Below are positions 1-11,063 of a stretch of DNA of 64,000 nt, in pieces. The stretch comes from Fistularia commersonii (Eukaryota > Chordata > Actinopteri > Syngnathiformes > Fistulariidae). How positions within the stretch are numbered: position 1 is the first letter of the stretch; every line of letters starts with the position of its first letter. A program made the translations under genes and the position numbers. Under the pieces are notes generated by a model. It did not search any database, was not told where the DNA came from, and saw nothing but the letters and a program-made list of their open reading frames with translations. The stretch spans positions 16,025,001 through 16,089,000 of the forward strand of contig JBBMNZ010000015.1 of the NCBI GenBank assembly GCA_037954325.1, given 5' to 3'.

Positions 1-564
1 CGTTCAACTGTGCTTTAGAATTCGGCTCGCACCGAAACACGCCGCCGGGACTTAACGCGACCATCCGATCGATGGTAAAAAATGCAGAATTTAAAGGTCC
101 CCAAAAGTCGATGATAAAATCCAATTCGGTCCTGCAGCCCGTTTTTCTATTTTTGATATTTTTGATCCGAGTCTAAAATTCAATCGTGAAAAACACTGTA
201 TTTCTATGTAATACAATGTAATGTCTCATAATTCTGAATAATACCAATGTTTCAGTGTTATTTTCCTGTTCACATTTTTAGAATTTAGAAGTTCATAGTG
301 AGCATTGAATAATATGTCATAAATCATCTTTTTTCAGCGACTTTTCCCTCATTTTATGTGGTATTCAAATGTGAAAGTCAAAGTAAAAACTTTAGATTTG
401 TATTCAGTGTTAAGACATAAAAAGTATACTATTTGCAATAAAAAAATGATTAAATTTGCATTTTGTTCATTTGTATTTAACGTTAATGTTTCATGGAATG
501 CCGGGCTGAATGGTTGGCCTTCACACATTTACACCAAATATTGCAAAAAGTTTGGACACCCCTG
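1..564. mobile_element. Right end of a hAT-like element (left end not seen)
   Basis: The segment ends in TTTGGACACCCCTG (551-564), which is the reverse complement of a CAGGGGTGTCCAAA hAT-type terminus. The DNA before it is AT-rich, with a short open frame (356-598) that has no recognisable domain. No matching left terminus is visible, so the element either begins outside the window or has lost its left end. The 8 bases after the terminus (GTCTATAC) would be the target duplication, but this cannot be checked without the other end. The assignment rests on one terminus only. Confidence 0.4.
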
Positions 565-2773
565 GTCTATACATTTATCCGCTGTTACTTTCCAGTGATC
601 TGCTGCGATCGCAAAAATGTTTTTGTTTTTTTATCTCAGTATCACTACAAATTTCCCGACCCTTCGAAATAAATCCCGCGTTTTAATGCGAGAGCGTACG
701 ACCCGAAAGCGTCCCAGCTTGTGATAGCATTAGCGCTCCGCTAGCTTCTAAAAGAAGCGTCTAGACGGGGAAAGGAGACGAGGCAAAGCCAGGGGGAACA
801 AGTGGGTTTTATCGGACCGACTCACTGAGCTGTTCAGAAAACCTCGGTAGCAACCGACGGTTACTTTGGTAACCGCCGTCAACAAGCCCGGTCATTGTCC
901 TCCGACCTTCTCCTCAACTTTGTACCCGAAAAACTGTTTTTTTTTTTTTCTGGACCTCCGACTCCATCGGAAAAAAGCGGGTTCGGAGCCGTGTTTATTG
1001 ACACGAATCGCATTTCCATTGGTTTCTCGTTCTCACGGCAAACTCCGATCGAACCCGGCGTGAAATTCCAACGCTATATATTTACACGTTCATCAAAAGA
1101 AAAAGAAAGACTGCAGCACTGAAATCAATGAGGTGCAAGAATTCTATATTTCCCTCTGGGTTGAAACATAGAAAAAGAAGAAGCAATAACTGGAATCTCT
1201 GAAAAAGAAGCTAAAGTATCTCCGGATTGTACAGCACTTCATAAATCTATTTAGTCACATTCAACCACTGGAGGGAAAACTCACACGAGATGATGATAAA
1301 AAAAAAAAAATAAAATAAAAAATCAACGACCCCCCCCCCCTGTTCTGACCGTCCCTCCCTGATCTGCAATTCTTTTTTAGCTCCTCTCATCGGTTTGCTG
1401 TTTTACAACCTCTCCTCCTCCTCGGTCGCTTGATTTCCACAAAAGTCGCGGGAATTGATTTGCAAATGCGCATTGAAAGTTAAATTGGCAGCGGTTGGAG
1501 AGGGCCGGGGTCGGGCGGGGGCGGATGGAGACGCTTTTTCTGTAAACCCCCCGCCTCTCCGACACTGCAGGGACCACTAAATGGGGCACATGCATGAGAA
1601 TACTAAGTGCCGGCCATAAAGAGGCGACCGTAATTAAGTCTGTCGGCGCTGAGCGTCTAAATGGGCGGCTTTGCAACTTTGCAAAGGGGAAACCGGTCGT
1701 TTTGACGAAGTTGCATTCGGGCCAACCGAGGGAGGGGAAGACGTCACTTGGTTTTCCGGAAAGATTGCGGAACTCGGGAGCGAAAAAGATACCGAGTTCC
1801 CGAGGAACCCGGCCTCCCGTTTCACGCTCCCTCCGAGCACGCCGTCCTCCTCTGGCGAGGAATTTTGTTTTGGCCGGATGTTTTCGGGCGGGCAGACAAG
1901 GCAGAAGCGGCGTTGTGCAGATAGACGGCGAGCGGCGGCCAGCTGAGCCTCGCGGGCCGGCGCTACACGAAATGTTCCTTGTGTTAAAACAGCGTTGAGA
2001 GACTTGGGAGCTGATTAAGCTTTGATTTGCTTCCAATTTCAGAAACAACTCGAGGACGGCGGCTTCAAGGATTCACATTGACTTTGAAACGTACTTCTTC
2101 TAAATTTCCGCAGCGGACGCCGGTATGACTAATCACCGGGTGCATTTTAAAACCGTCAAGTGTCAACCTCTGTAACGTGGAAAATGGATTAACAGATCTA
2201 AAACCACTCCAAACTTTTGGAAAAAAAGCAATCCCAAGGACTCCAGACACAATGAAACACTGTTAGCTTCAACTCTAGCTTTGACTTCCGGTGACAACGC
2301 ATCGATTTTTCCACTGTTAGCATCCGATTAGCTTTGAAAGAACGGCGGCTCGCCGCAGGCGAAGTCTGGCTCTTTTCTGCCGAACTTGACAAGAGCAAAC
2401 GGGGGGGGTGACATTATTAGAATGACAAGAGAAAATGAGAAACATTAGCGTCCCCGTTGGTGCAAGAAGCCGAACGAGAGGAGGAAAAAAAAAAAAAAGA
2501 CATTACAGCTGGAAACCATTTAATTACGGCTTGTCTCGAATGCTCCCGTTCGCCGATGACTGCATGTTTTTCTTATCGGTAATTATCGGTCCATTAAGGT
2601 TCGAGCACGAAGGCGCGGCGGACTTGCCGCCGGGGAGGAAAACCCCGAGGGGATCCAGGATAGGCGGCAGCGCTGGTGGTGGGTGGCCAAACGCAGCTGC
2701 GGGGAAATGCCATTGGTTTCTTTCCTGCGCCGCAGCAGCATATTTCAAGATTAGCTCCAATTAGATCTGTGTT
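565..2773. other. Non-coding, CpG-rich unique DNA
   Basis: No gene is supported here. The block holds a T-run near 938-950, an A/C homopolymer patch at 1300-1340, an A-run at 2487-2500, and a GC-rich centre (1490-1960) where several overlapping frames stay open on both strands. Those frames lack domain signatures and initiation or splice context, so they look like a side effect of base composition. A distal regulatory role is possible but nothing specific points to it. Confidence 0.5.
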
Positions 2774-2872
2774 CACTCACACACACTAACACACACACAC
2801 ACTGACCGCTGTCTGCTCCGAGCTGTCTGACCACATACAGTGGATCACACACACACACACACACACATACAT
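2774..2872. repeat. Interrupted (CA)n microsatellite
   Basis: Two CA-rich tracts (about 2775-2803 and 2846-2868) flank unique sequence of about 40 bp. The interruption shows an old, decaying dinucleotide array. Confidence 0.8.
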
Positions 2873-3602
2873 CAGTGAGCGATAGGGGAAAGTTATGACA
2901 GACACTTCCTGGAGTGAGGAGTCCATTATAGGAAAAGGAAACACAGGACAAAGTGTAGTTGAAACAATGTGTGGTTTTAAATCTGACGAATGTTGACATA
3001 TTAGCACAAGACCGGTAGCTTACCGAGATACGCTGACTGATATACTTCTTCTCGAACGAGGGTTGTGAGATAAAATGTTTGTAGAGCTTATCTCGGAGGA
3101 TCAGCACACTCCCGCTTTTTAACTTTCACTTTCTAGAACTCTCGGACAATCTATCGGACAGGACGGGGCTCGGCAATCTGAGCCCATTTCTCCGCGGGAA
3201 AGAAAATACGTGGAGCCACACAACCCTTTTGAAATTTAAAATGAATTAATAAGGCATATAGCATTTTTTTTTTTTTTTTTTTTTTGCCGTTATGCTATGC
3301 ATAAACAAGAAAATCAATGAACACCTGCAAAGAAAACAAAATCACATGTCTGCAATTTCTTCAATACCTATTTGAGTGCTTCTTGTATTTATGACAAAAA
3401 CAAAAAATTTAAATTATCCCCCGGCAGCAAACCAACAATGCCGTCCTCTCTCTATGTGCTGTCACCCTTTTAATAAAAGCAACAAAAATATTTGAACACG
3501 TTTTATTTGGATATTACAAGATCGCAATAATCTTTAAATTTAAAATGACAATATAAAAATGATCAAACTAAATTTGAATACATTTTAGTTGAATAAAGTT
3601 GT
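2873..3602. other. Non-coding spacer with long T-run
   Basis: Unique, increasingly AT-rich sequence leading into a LINE tail, with a run of about 20 T around 3266-3285. No coding or RNA feature is supported. Confidence 0.5.
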
Positions 3603-3802
3603 TTTGTTGTCTTTTCTTATCCTTGATGATGTTGTTCTTCACACTGCTGTCTATTTATTTATGGATGTCTTTTGCTATCTTTTAATTGTCTTCTAATTGT
3701 CTCTCTATCTATATTCATATTTATTGATACAATAAGTGTTACGGTGCTGTGACAAAACAATTTCCCCTATGGGGATCAATAAAGTTAATCTTATCTTAGT
3801 TG
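3603..3802 (+). mobile_element. LINE 3' tail (family B, ends in TTATC repeats)
   Basis: This is the 3' end of a non-LTR retrotransposon found repeatedly in the window. Shared landmarks are a block with TGTCTATTTATTT, then TTCATATTTATTGAT, then a terminal block with TTTCCCCTATGGGGATCA, followed by AATAAAGTTAATCTTATCTTA. Other copies lie at about 26036, 37250, 38185, 40640 (minus), 49896 and 61587 (minus). Only untranslated tail is present; the body is lost, as expected of 5'-truncated LINE insertions. The clade (CR1/L2/Rex-like) is inferred from the tail type, not from reverse transcriptase. Confidence 0.65.
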
Positions 3803-6800
3803 GTCTTGAGATGTAAGATCCACAGTCTTTAGTGTCAGACTAAAACTCTAAAAAATAGTTTTTAGGTGTGAGCTGATAGTTTTACAAAATCTTTTCAAAG
3901 CCCAATATTTAGGTCTTCAATAAGACTTCGTCGCCGCAGGATTTCATCAAAAACTAAATAATATTGGAAGCATCAAGCTTTGTGGAGACCATTCCCCAAA
4001 TCTGATTGGCTGATAAAAATAAGCCCGTATGTCAACCTTTTTTTTTTTTTTTTTTCTTTTTTTAATGCCAATAGGCTGCTGCAGTCATTTCTCCGCAAGG
4101 TTTAATATAGTTCGATCTTTATGATGACACGGCGCTCTGCTGCGGAATCGTAACCACAGACACTCCTGTTTACGGTGTCACATCTTTCCGAGGCGCGACG
4201 TTAAAACAAATTTTCTCGCCATTCGACAAAGGCGACTGTTTACATTCGCCGGTTGTCCGCCATGTTGGAATATGCTACATGTGCTTTCAACGTCAGAACA
4301 GCTTTATTGACAATATTGCCATACGTTCACAAATACAGAGCATTAAAAAAGCGCTACTCTGAGAACCACGGTGCAAAAGTACAAAAATTATAAATAATTT
4401 GTCGGCCATACTCTAGGGTTTGATTTTGAAAGTGACAAGAGTGCAAAGGTGCAAAAAAAATGATAGCAGTATGAAAGTCTAGTTGCATCAACAGTTTTAC
4501 GGTGCGTTTTTCATTTAAGTGAATGAGAAAGTGAGTCAACGAAAGAGTTCTTTTGTTTGTGTTGTTTTTTTTTTCGCCCTTAGTTACGGCTCCCGAACGA
4601 AAGTCTTTATTTGTTTTTCCTCTTTTTACTGCCTAGATTACGATCGAATCACCGTGAAAACCGCGTTACGTCGCGGCACGGGAACGGAATTCCGACGCAA
4701 GTCCAGGACCTCCCGGAAACAACCGTCTTGCCGCGGGAGTTGAAAAATCTTTCATTTCTATTAAGATAAAAGAGACGGCGTTATTTTGATGGAAATCAAG
4801 ACGTGAAACGTCCAAGTGGAAGCGACAGACGGATTAGAGTCAACCGGCAGCGAGCGGCATCCGCGGAAACCACGCGGGGAGGTCATCTAATTGCCGACGC
4901 GCTCGAGTCACACTTCTCTAATGAGCGTCAGTCTTCAGGAAGCGTCGGCAAAGTCGCTCCAAAGAGCAAAAAAAAAGGCGGCGACTGCTCGCCTCCCGTC
5001 CCCGAGAGCCACTTTTCGGGTGTATCGACGCTTCCGCTCCAAAATAAGAGATCAGCGTCTGTCACCCCTCAAAATAAGACAGCGGCGCCTCTGTCTGCTC
5101 ACCAGTCGGCTATCGAATCATCAATGGCGGCTGTCAGAACCTCTCCGACGCGGCGTCCCCTTGATAGCCCGTCGCCCGCGAGCGATTCGCTCACAACGGA
5201 GGCTTTTTCCCGCTGCCAGATTCCGTTCCGACGAACCGATGACAGCTGGCGCTACACCAGCACGCAAAAATAACAGGTCGCTACAAACCGGGTTTTATTT
5301 ATTCGACTGTTTTCGCCCGACGAGATTCCGCGCCGGAGTTCCGGAGAGGCCGATATTCTGCGAATCTATCCGACTTGCGCGCGTTTGCGGGGGGAAAATA
5401 GCGAGGACGCCTCGTTGGGATAAAGCTGGCAGCGTTTCGGTGTTTAACGGGGACGCGGCATCTCGACGTTACGTGCGTCGTTTTCTTGTTTTCTTCCCTC
5501 TCATCTGCAGCCAGCGGCGGCGAGGAGGCGGGGAAACGTTTACGATTCGGCGTCGGAGACAAAACACCTGCACCGCTCCAGCGCCGTAACCGCCGGCGGT
5601 GTTATTTGTCCACCCCCATAAAAGCGAGGAGGTCTATTGGGAATCACCGGCCCGTGGCTCGGCTCGCTCGCCGTCTATTCCGGCATGATGGAGCGGCGGA
5701 GGCCTCGGAGCTCGCATCATTTTTTTTTTTTTTTTTTATCATCTGGAAGGGACGTGATGAGCAACTCGTCCAGGGATTCAACTCCTTTTTTTTTTTTTTT
5801 TTTTTTTTGTTTGTTTGTTTTTAATGACTTACTTCTATGGCTAATTTTAGCAGCCTGGCAGCCGCATTAAAAAAAAAAAAAAAAAATGCATTTATGCTTC
5901 AAATGGTAATTTCAGTGTGTGATTAACGCTGCTGAACCTCTGATGACAGGAAGAGGATGTTTGGGTTTCTGGTCCTCCCTTCTAAGAGCTACTTTTTTTA
6001 AGCAAACCAGGAACCGCTTGTTTTGTTTTTTTTGGTCCGAGAGCGATAGCTCATTTGAACGTACCGCGTCGGAGCTTGCCGGGGTATTGACAGTCTAATT
6101 GATCTGCGGCGAGCAGATGGGCGGGCAGGTGCGGGGAGGAGACGCACACACTCGCCGTGCGACTCCATGTTTGTTCTCCGAAACAGGAGCTGCTTGTCAA
6201 AATGCCAACGACAGGAGGGGGGCGGGAAAAAAAAAACAAACACCCATGCAACTGTACGGGATGTGATTCATCCGGGTTATACTGTCAAACAAGCGCTAAG
6301 TCTGTTAACTGGCGCTAAGTATAGCACACACGTGTTGGCTGCTGGTTCGAAATACCCGCCCGCGGTTACATTTAAGGTTTTAATACCACCGACAATAAAG
6401 AAAAAAACACACCATTGTCATGGGCATTATTGCACTTACAATGGAAATGTTTGGATTTCAAGCCCCGGAGCAAAAGCATTTACTAGAAGCAGCACCAACG
6501 ACAACGTCATCCTCCGGTATTTCCAGTTTCCAGGACGCTTCCCGCTAGCGGCGTGCTAGCAAATCAACGCCTCATGGATCGAATAATTGAAATAAAAATA
6601 ACGGCGTGTTCATCCGTCCTTAAAACCAAAACGACACCGCGGCTCCCAAGAATCGCCAACGAAATAAACGGACACCTCTCAAACGTGATATGTAACTGGA
6701 TTTTCATGCTTAAATAGAGGAAATGGGCTTGTTTCGGGTGGCCAGCGGAGCCGAGCCCAAAAAAGAAACAAATAAACACAAATTCTCCACTTATTATCGC

Positions 6801-8199
6801 ACGTAGGACGATTCGGGCAAAAGATTCGTACGTAAGGAAGAGCCTATTTTGCTCCCAACGTCATGCATGCAAGAATAAATGTTTGTATTTTTGATGTGCG
6901 CATTATTTTCAAACTCTACCACGTCGAATTTTGTTGATCCAGCACCAATCCCTTCCTGGGCAGCGGATGTGCGTGTGTTTTTCTTTTCTAACTCCCCGTG
7001 GCGTTGACTGACAGTGACAGATACGACCGTCGCCCTCCGCGGGGAAAAGCGACTCCAGCGTCGCCTTACCGGACAAACGTCCCGGAGGACGGCGCGCTTG
7101 CGGAGGTTGTTTAGCTCATCCTTTCATATCCCATCTAGTTCCTCCATTTAATTTTCCTCACATCCCCGCTCGTGTTTATCTAAAGCTGCAATCGTAGCAG
7201 CTCGGGAGGAGGAGGGAGGGGGGGGGAGGCAGAAGCGTCAGAAAAAGTGACAAATCTGCATTCAAATAAACGACTAAAATAAGTCCGTCGGCTAAAAAAA
7301 GTACAGTCCTCCCTTTCATGTCGCCGTGTGTTTTGTCGGAGCGAAAATGAGCTGCTTTAATCCGCCGTTCGCCGTCCCGGCGGAGCATCCCGAGTCACCG
7401 GAGGAGCGTTTTCACAGATGCTGGGTTCACGCGCCGCGGGTTCACCGCCGGTGTTTCCAGCCTTGTTAAAGGCGAGCGGCGGCGGCCTTCGGCCCCCGGG
7501 ATGCACCGTAACATCCCCGCTGGTGTCGATTTTGTACATCGCAGCCGGGGGTTGCCCTGTGGAGACGGGTTGGGGAATAAAAAACAGGTGTGTTGACAAA
7601 CAGCCCGCAGACGGCGGCGGGGGGAAAGCGGAGGATAGCGGTTTGAATCAGCCCCCCCCCCCCCCCTCCGCCCCGTCCCAGAGATGACTCATGGAAAGAT
7701 CTCGCGAGGGGGCCGACGCTTCGCAGCGAAAACCAGCCGGCGACGGGTCGGAGTTCATGGTTTTGAATCCGCAGGGGCCTTTCCAGGTGGAGACGCCCGG
7801 CGGGCGAAGACGCGGTCGTGCCTCCTCTGCAAGGCCGGAGAGGAGCTGTCAATCAAAACGAAAACAACCACCGCTTTTCCCTGCTTCCGATTTGTCATTC
7901 TGAATTCCTCGCGAAAAACCTTCCTCGCTATCATCCTCGGCGACGAGCGGGATCCCGCGCAAAGCTGCGATTACAGAGGAATTAACCGAAGTGATTAAAC
8001 ACGTGGGGGCTGAATCTTGATTCGCCCGTTTCAACACAGCAGAAAAAAAAGACGTCAGACGGAAAGAAAAGGAAGAGTTTGACGCGGGCGGGCGAGGCGG
8101 CATCCGGTGGAAGGCTTTTATGCAAAATGCATTAAGAGAGCATACATTTTTAAGCACTGTTTGCCTTTTGTCCCGCACTGCATCAGCACAAGGGGATGG
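3803..8199. other. Non-coding DNA, presumably within the first intron
   Basis: If the exon at 8634-8697 is real, this stretch lies in its downstream intron on the minus strand. It contains homopolymer runs (T at 4040-4061, 5719-5737 and 5786-5808; A at 5870-5886) and GC-rich patches (4650-5660, 6950-7990) with long chance open frames on both strands. None of these frames shows a domain, a signal peptide or consistent splice borders. No downstream exon of the gene could be recognised here. A stretch containing GCTAGCGGCGTGCTAGC near 6544 is locally palindromic but otherwise unremarkable. Confidence 0.45.
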
Positions 8200-8228
8200 A
8201 GTTTACTGTGTGTGTGTGTGTGTGTGTC
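8200..8228. repeat. (TG)n microsatellite
   Basis: A run of about ten TG dinucleotides after TTTACTG; a second TG-rich patch follows near 8251-8264. Confidence 0.8.
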
Positions 8229-8553
8229 ACGCATGCATGGTACAGAGGAGGGGTGTGTGTGTATGTCTTCACATAATGGGGTCTAATAATGGAGATAAAT
8301 GGCAAGCGTCCACCAGAAAAGTCAGATTTCTGCAGGGGAGCAGATGCTGGTGAGAATCCCGGGGGTCCCTCGGGCAGGACATGCAGCCGGGCTGCATATG
8401 GGCTTCTCAGATGTCTGCTGGTTTTAAGTGGCCCTTTAAAAAAAACACACCACTGGGGAGGATTACCGTCTGCGGCTTGACTACTTCTCCAATTCCGGGT
8501 TAAACCTGCAAATAATCTGAATATCTGACTGGGTATTTTGACTGACTGGTGAT

Positions 8554-8571
8554 GGGGGGGGGGGGGGGGGG
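8554..8571. repeat. Poly-G tract (18 G) near a splice donor
   Basis: An uninterrupted run of 18 G followed by TCCCCC. In the direction of the predicted minus-strand gene it is a C-run starting about 63 nt into the intron. Such tracts are prone to slippage and assembly error, and the G strand could form a quadruplex. Confidence 0.8.
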
Positions 8572-8633
8572 TCCCCCTTGATATGAGCCACGTCGGGTTC
8601 CATCTGTGTAAACACCAGCTGAGCTGGACTTAC

Positions 8634-8697
8634 CATATGCCAAAGTTCGGAGCGCAAACAAGACCAACAGGGGAACCAAAGTCGAGCAGTACTCCAT
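8634..8697 (-). CDS. First coding exon with signal peptide, gene unidentified
   Basis: Reading the minus strand from 8697, the exon starts with ATG in a strong Kozak context (G at -3, G at +4) and encodes 21 complete residues beginning MEYCSTLVPLLVLFALRTL and ending AY. It then meets a consensus donor, G|GTAAGTCC, so the exon ends at 8634 in phase 1, with the first base of a Gly/Ala/Val/Asp/Glu codon left over. The peptide has a short polar start, a hydrophobic core (LVPLLVLFAL) and a small-residue region suited to signal peptidase, so the product should enter the secretory pathway. A lone signal-peptide exon ending in phase 1 before a long intron is common in immunoglobulin-superfamily, receptor and extracellular-matrix genes. 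That is only a class-level inference and no gene name is justified. The frame continues past the donor into intron and a poly-G tract, giving a proline run that is not expected in the protein. The exon could be spurious, since the signature is only 64 bases long. Confidence 0.5.
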
Positions 8698-9260
8698 TGC
8701 ACCCTGGATGTCTCATCGGAGGATGAGAAGGGTCACAGTCTTCACCGGAAGCCTCCAGGCAGCGGGGAGGGGGGTAATCCGAAAGGATGAATTTCTTTTT
8801 TTTTTTTTTTCAGTCTTCTAAAACAGCATCGAACTCTGCAAGCAGCAGCATCTCAGCCGCCGCAGGGTTCACTCAAAACATCCCGCACACAACTTCTGCG
8901 ACCCCCCGCAAAGACACGGAGGAGGTGGTGGGGGGGTGGGGGGGGTCCCGGACCCCAGGCGGGGGGCCCCCGCAACGTCGAGCCGCAGGTGATGACAGGA
9001 GATGCGGCTGCGCGGAGGAGGCGGCGCCCGGTCAGTCACTCCGGGCTCCTCTTCTCGATCCCAAATTTGAAAAAAAAAAAAAATGTTTAATGGGTCCCAA
9101 AGTGCAAGAAAGTCAGGGAGGAAAAAAAAAAGGCGGATTTTGCAACACAAAGAAAAGGGGTTTGTTTCTGCGAGTGTGCGCTCTCCGTGCGCGGCTCCGC
9201 TCCGCTCCTGGGAATGACTTACTACGAGCCGCACCGCCGAACACGCTGAAGCGCGCTGCC
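8698..9260 (-). promoter_or_regulatory. Putative promoter and 5'UTR of the 8.6-kb exon
   Basis: The sequence immediately upstream of the predicted minus-strand start is GC- and CpG-rich (notably 8890-9060 and 9170-9275), unlike the AT-rich flank beyond 9300. It carries two short A-runs (9069-9081, 9122-9131). No TATA box at a sensible distance is evident, which fits a CpG-island type promoter. The transcription start cannot be placed from sequence alone. Confidence 0.35.
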
Positions 9261-10017
9261 GTCAAGCGCCGCTGACAGTACAACTGCTTCCGGTTTGGGA
9301 CTTTCAAAATAAAACCAACTCGCTCGTGCCTTTGTCGACTCGTGAGAACAAACGAGCCGTTCTGAGATTATTTAAAGGAGAAATGATCTCGGAAATGATC
9401 ACCGAAACACTTTTGAAGCAAAAGTGGACGCTGACTGGTTTAGTACTTTTGAGAGAAAAACACGGGTTCGCATTTGAGTCCAGTTTCACCTTATTCTTGG
9501 AATCCAATTAAAAATCAGATGCAGACTTATGCGCTTTCTAGAAACGTGTCCGCAACAACTGCTCTTCTTTCGGTGACTTTGCAGTTTCATTGCCGATGTA
9601 TCAATTGAAACAAAGGTGGAACGCCGCGGTTTTATATTGAAGGAACCAACACGGAGTTTCCGGTGCGCACTCGTTACGAATTTATAACTTTACCAGCGCC
9701 GCAACAGCTTCTTAAAGGGCCGGTTCATCGCCCAACGTGTGAACCCCGCGAGGCCCGCCCACAAGACGCATCTAAAGTCCAGAAAATGTGAATTGAAACA
9801 CTGGAAAACAATTAAATTCACCCCACTGTGAAGGGCTTCTTAGCCAGATATCGTTGCACTTCACATTACATGGCAGTTATCGCTCAGTGTTCATTCTAAA
9901 ATCAAGTTTTGCACATGTAAAATACAAAAATACGACCCTGTGGCACACGTGGCCCACGAGAATGTCTTAAAAGGTATGAAATAAATAAGTCAAACGCGTG
10001 CACGGACTATAAACTAC
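9261..10017. other. Non-coding spacer
   Basis: Unique AT-rich DNA upstream of the predicted promoter. No repeat family, gene or striking motif was recognised. Confidence 0.5.
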
Positions 10018-10152
10018 AGCTCTTTCAGTCGTAGATTGATACCACCAAGGAGCTCCATTGAACGCCACAGGAAGTCTTTCCTACCTGAGGCTATCAGACT
10101 TTTTAATTCCTCTTCCTTCAGCCGCAGGGAATCTCAAAATCTTTGTACTTAA
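10018..10152 (+). pseudogene. C-terminal fragment of a LINE ORF2-like protein
   Basis: A 44-residue open fragment ends at a TAA (10150-10152). It contains ERHRKSFLPEAIRLFNSS, the end of the reverse-transcriptase ORF in fish CR1/L2/Rex-like non-LTR elements, where a basic and aromatic motif followed by an (F/L)LPxAIRLxN-type segment is typical. The copy at 61.4 kb encodes nearly the same segment (ERHRRSFLPEAIRLFNSS) on the minus strand. All catalytic domains are missing through 5' truncation, so it is a dead fragment. Confidence 0.65.
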
Positions 10153-10338
10153 CACCTTGAAACACTTTATAACCCTGACTTTGACACTTTGTAGTTTTAT
10201 TTGTATATCTCATTCTCAACCCCCTTTTTTTTTTTTTTTACTGTTTATACAATTTCCTACTATTATTTATTATTGTTATGTTTTACTCGAAACTCTGGGA
10301 CAACAATTTCCTTCGGGATAAATACAGTTGTTCTTATT
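10018..10338 (+). mobile_element. LINE 3' end (family A)
   Basis: This 5'-truncated non-LTR element begins inside the last codons of its ORF, then has about 185 bases of 3'UTR ending in CAATTTCCTTCGGGATAAAT and an A/T-rich tail. A second copy in the opposite orientation lies at about 60981-61521 and shares both the coding end and the CTTCGGGATAAAT terminus, which defines the family within this window. It also contains a T-run (10227-10239). Confidence 0.7.
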
Positions 10339-10871
10339 TCCAACCATTCATGCCGATCGCGTTACCCACAAAGTGACGGCGTCCCGCCGGTGTATCTGCA
10401 GCAGCACAAGATGGTGAACGACAAGCAAGAAAAGATAAAGTTCACCAGGTTCTGCGCTTTTTTTTTTTCCCACCAGTCCAGTTCGCTTCGCTCCCAGTCA
10501 GAGGAGCAGGATGAGATGGAAAAGCACGCTAGCACATATGCTCCCCCGCCAAATATGCGAATGAGAAAAAAAAAACTGCAAAAACGTTCATCAAATAGAG
10601 CCACACATTCACACAACACCCCGACATTCATTCATGCTTATTCATGCCAGTTTTAGATCATTTTTGAACCAAATAGCATACTAGCACGTACTTGCACATG
10701 CTAAGGAGTGTGTGCACGGCACGCGTTGCTAATCCATGTCCCGCCGGCTTCGACAGGTGTGTGGAACCATGTTGACATACAAAATACGAAAAAAAATATA
10801 TAAATAAAATACATATACTGAACAGGACTTGAGAACATTCACAAAAAAATTAAGAATATTTTGATTGTCTT
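10339..10871. other. Non-coding spacer
   Basis: Mixed unique sequence with short homopolymers (T at 10460-10468). An open frame on each strand across 10362-10656 has no recognisable domain. Nothing further is supported. Confidence 0.45.
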
Positions 10872-11063
10872 TTGCGTTATGAGGCAGCATCGGTTGTCAA
10901 AGAGGACAATCTACGTCGGCATTTTGACATCGAACACCGAGCTAAGTACGCTACAGTTAGCCTTCCAGAAAAACAACGCATTGTCAGAGAATTAAAAGCC
11001 AAAATGTTACATATAAATTTGCATGGATTCTATGCAAATGTATATGTAACATTTTGGATTTGA
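10872..11063 (+). pseudogene. hAT transposase N-terminal (BED-like) fragment
   Basis: The frame contains VKEDNLRRHFDIEHRAKY followed by KQRIVRELK. It matches the second half of the N-terminal zinc-finger region of hAT-family transposases and of the domesticated GTF2IRD2-like and EPM2AIP1-like proteins, in which a Cys pair is followed by KE(Y/F)N(I/L)(R/K)RH(Y/F)xxxH and then a lysine-rich helix. Here the H-x4-H half is present (RRHFDIEH) but the preceding Cys-x2-Cys is gone. The frame runs directly into a perfect-looking hairpin (10999-11057) where the homology ends. It is a relic with no catalytic core. Confidence 0.55.
10999..11057. repeat. 26-bp near-perfect hairpin with two octamer motifs
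   Basis: The left arm (10999-11024) and right arm (11032-11057) are complementary over 26 bp with one mismatch, separated by a 7-base loop (GGATTCT). Each inner arm end carries an exact octamer word, ATTTGCAT at 11017-11024 and ATGCAAAT at 11032-11039. The hairpin abuts the hAT transposase relic. It may be a rearranged subterminal end of that element rather than a host regulatory palindrome. Confidence 0.8.

Noticed and set aside
1377..2048. 223-codon open frame on the minus strand, the second longest in the window
   Set aside because: Arg/Pro/Ser-rich, overlapped by other open frames on both strands in GC-rich DNA, no domain, no splice or promoter context.
4803..5589. Overlapping 156- and 232-codon frames on the plus strand
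   Set aside because: Two different frames are open across the same CpG-rich stretch, both Arg/Ser-rich and without motifs. Expected from low stop-codon frequency in GC-rich DNA.
8500..8633. Continuation of the signal-peptide frame into a proline-rich segment
   Set aside because: A consensus GTAAGT donor ends the exon at 8634, and the prolines come from the poly-G/C tract.
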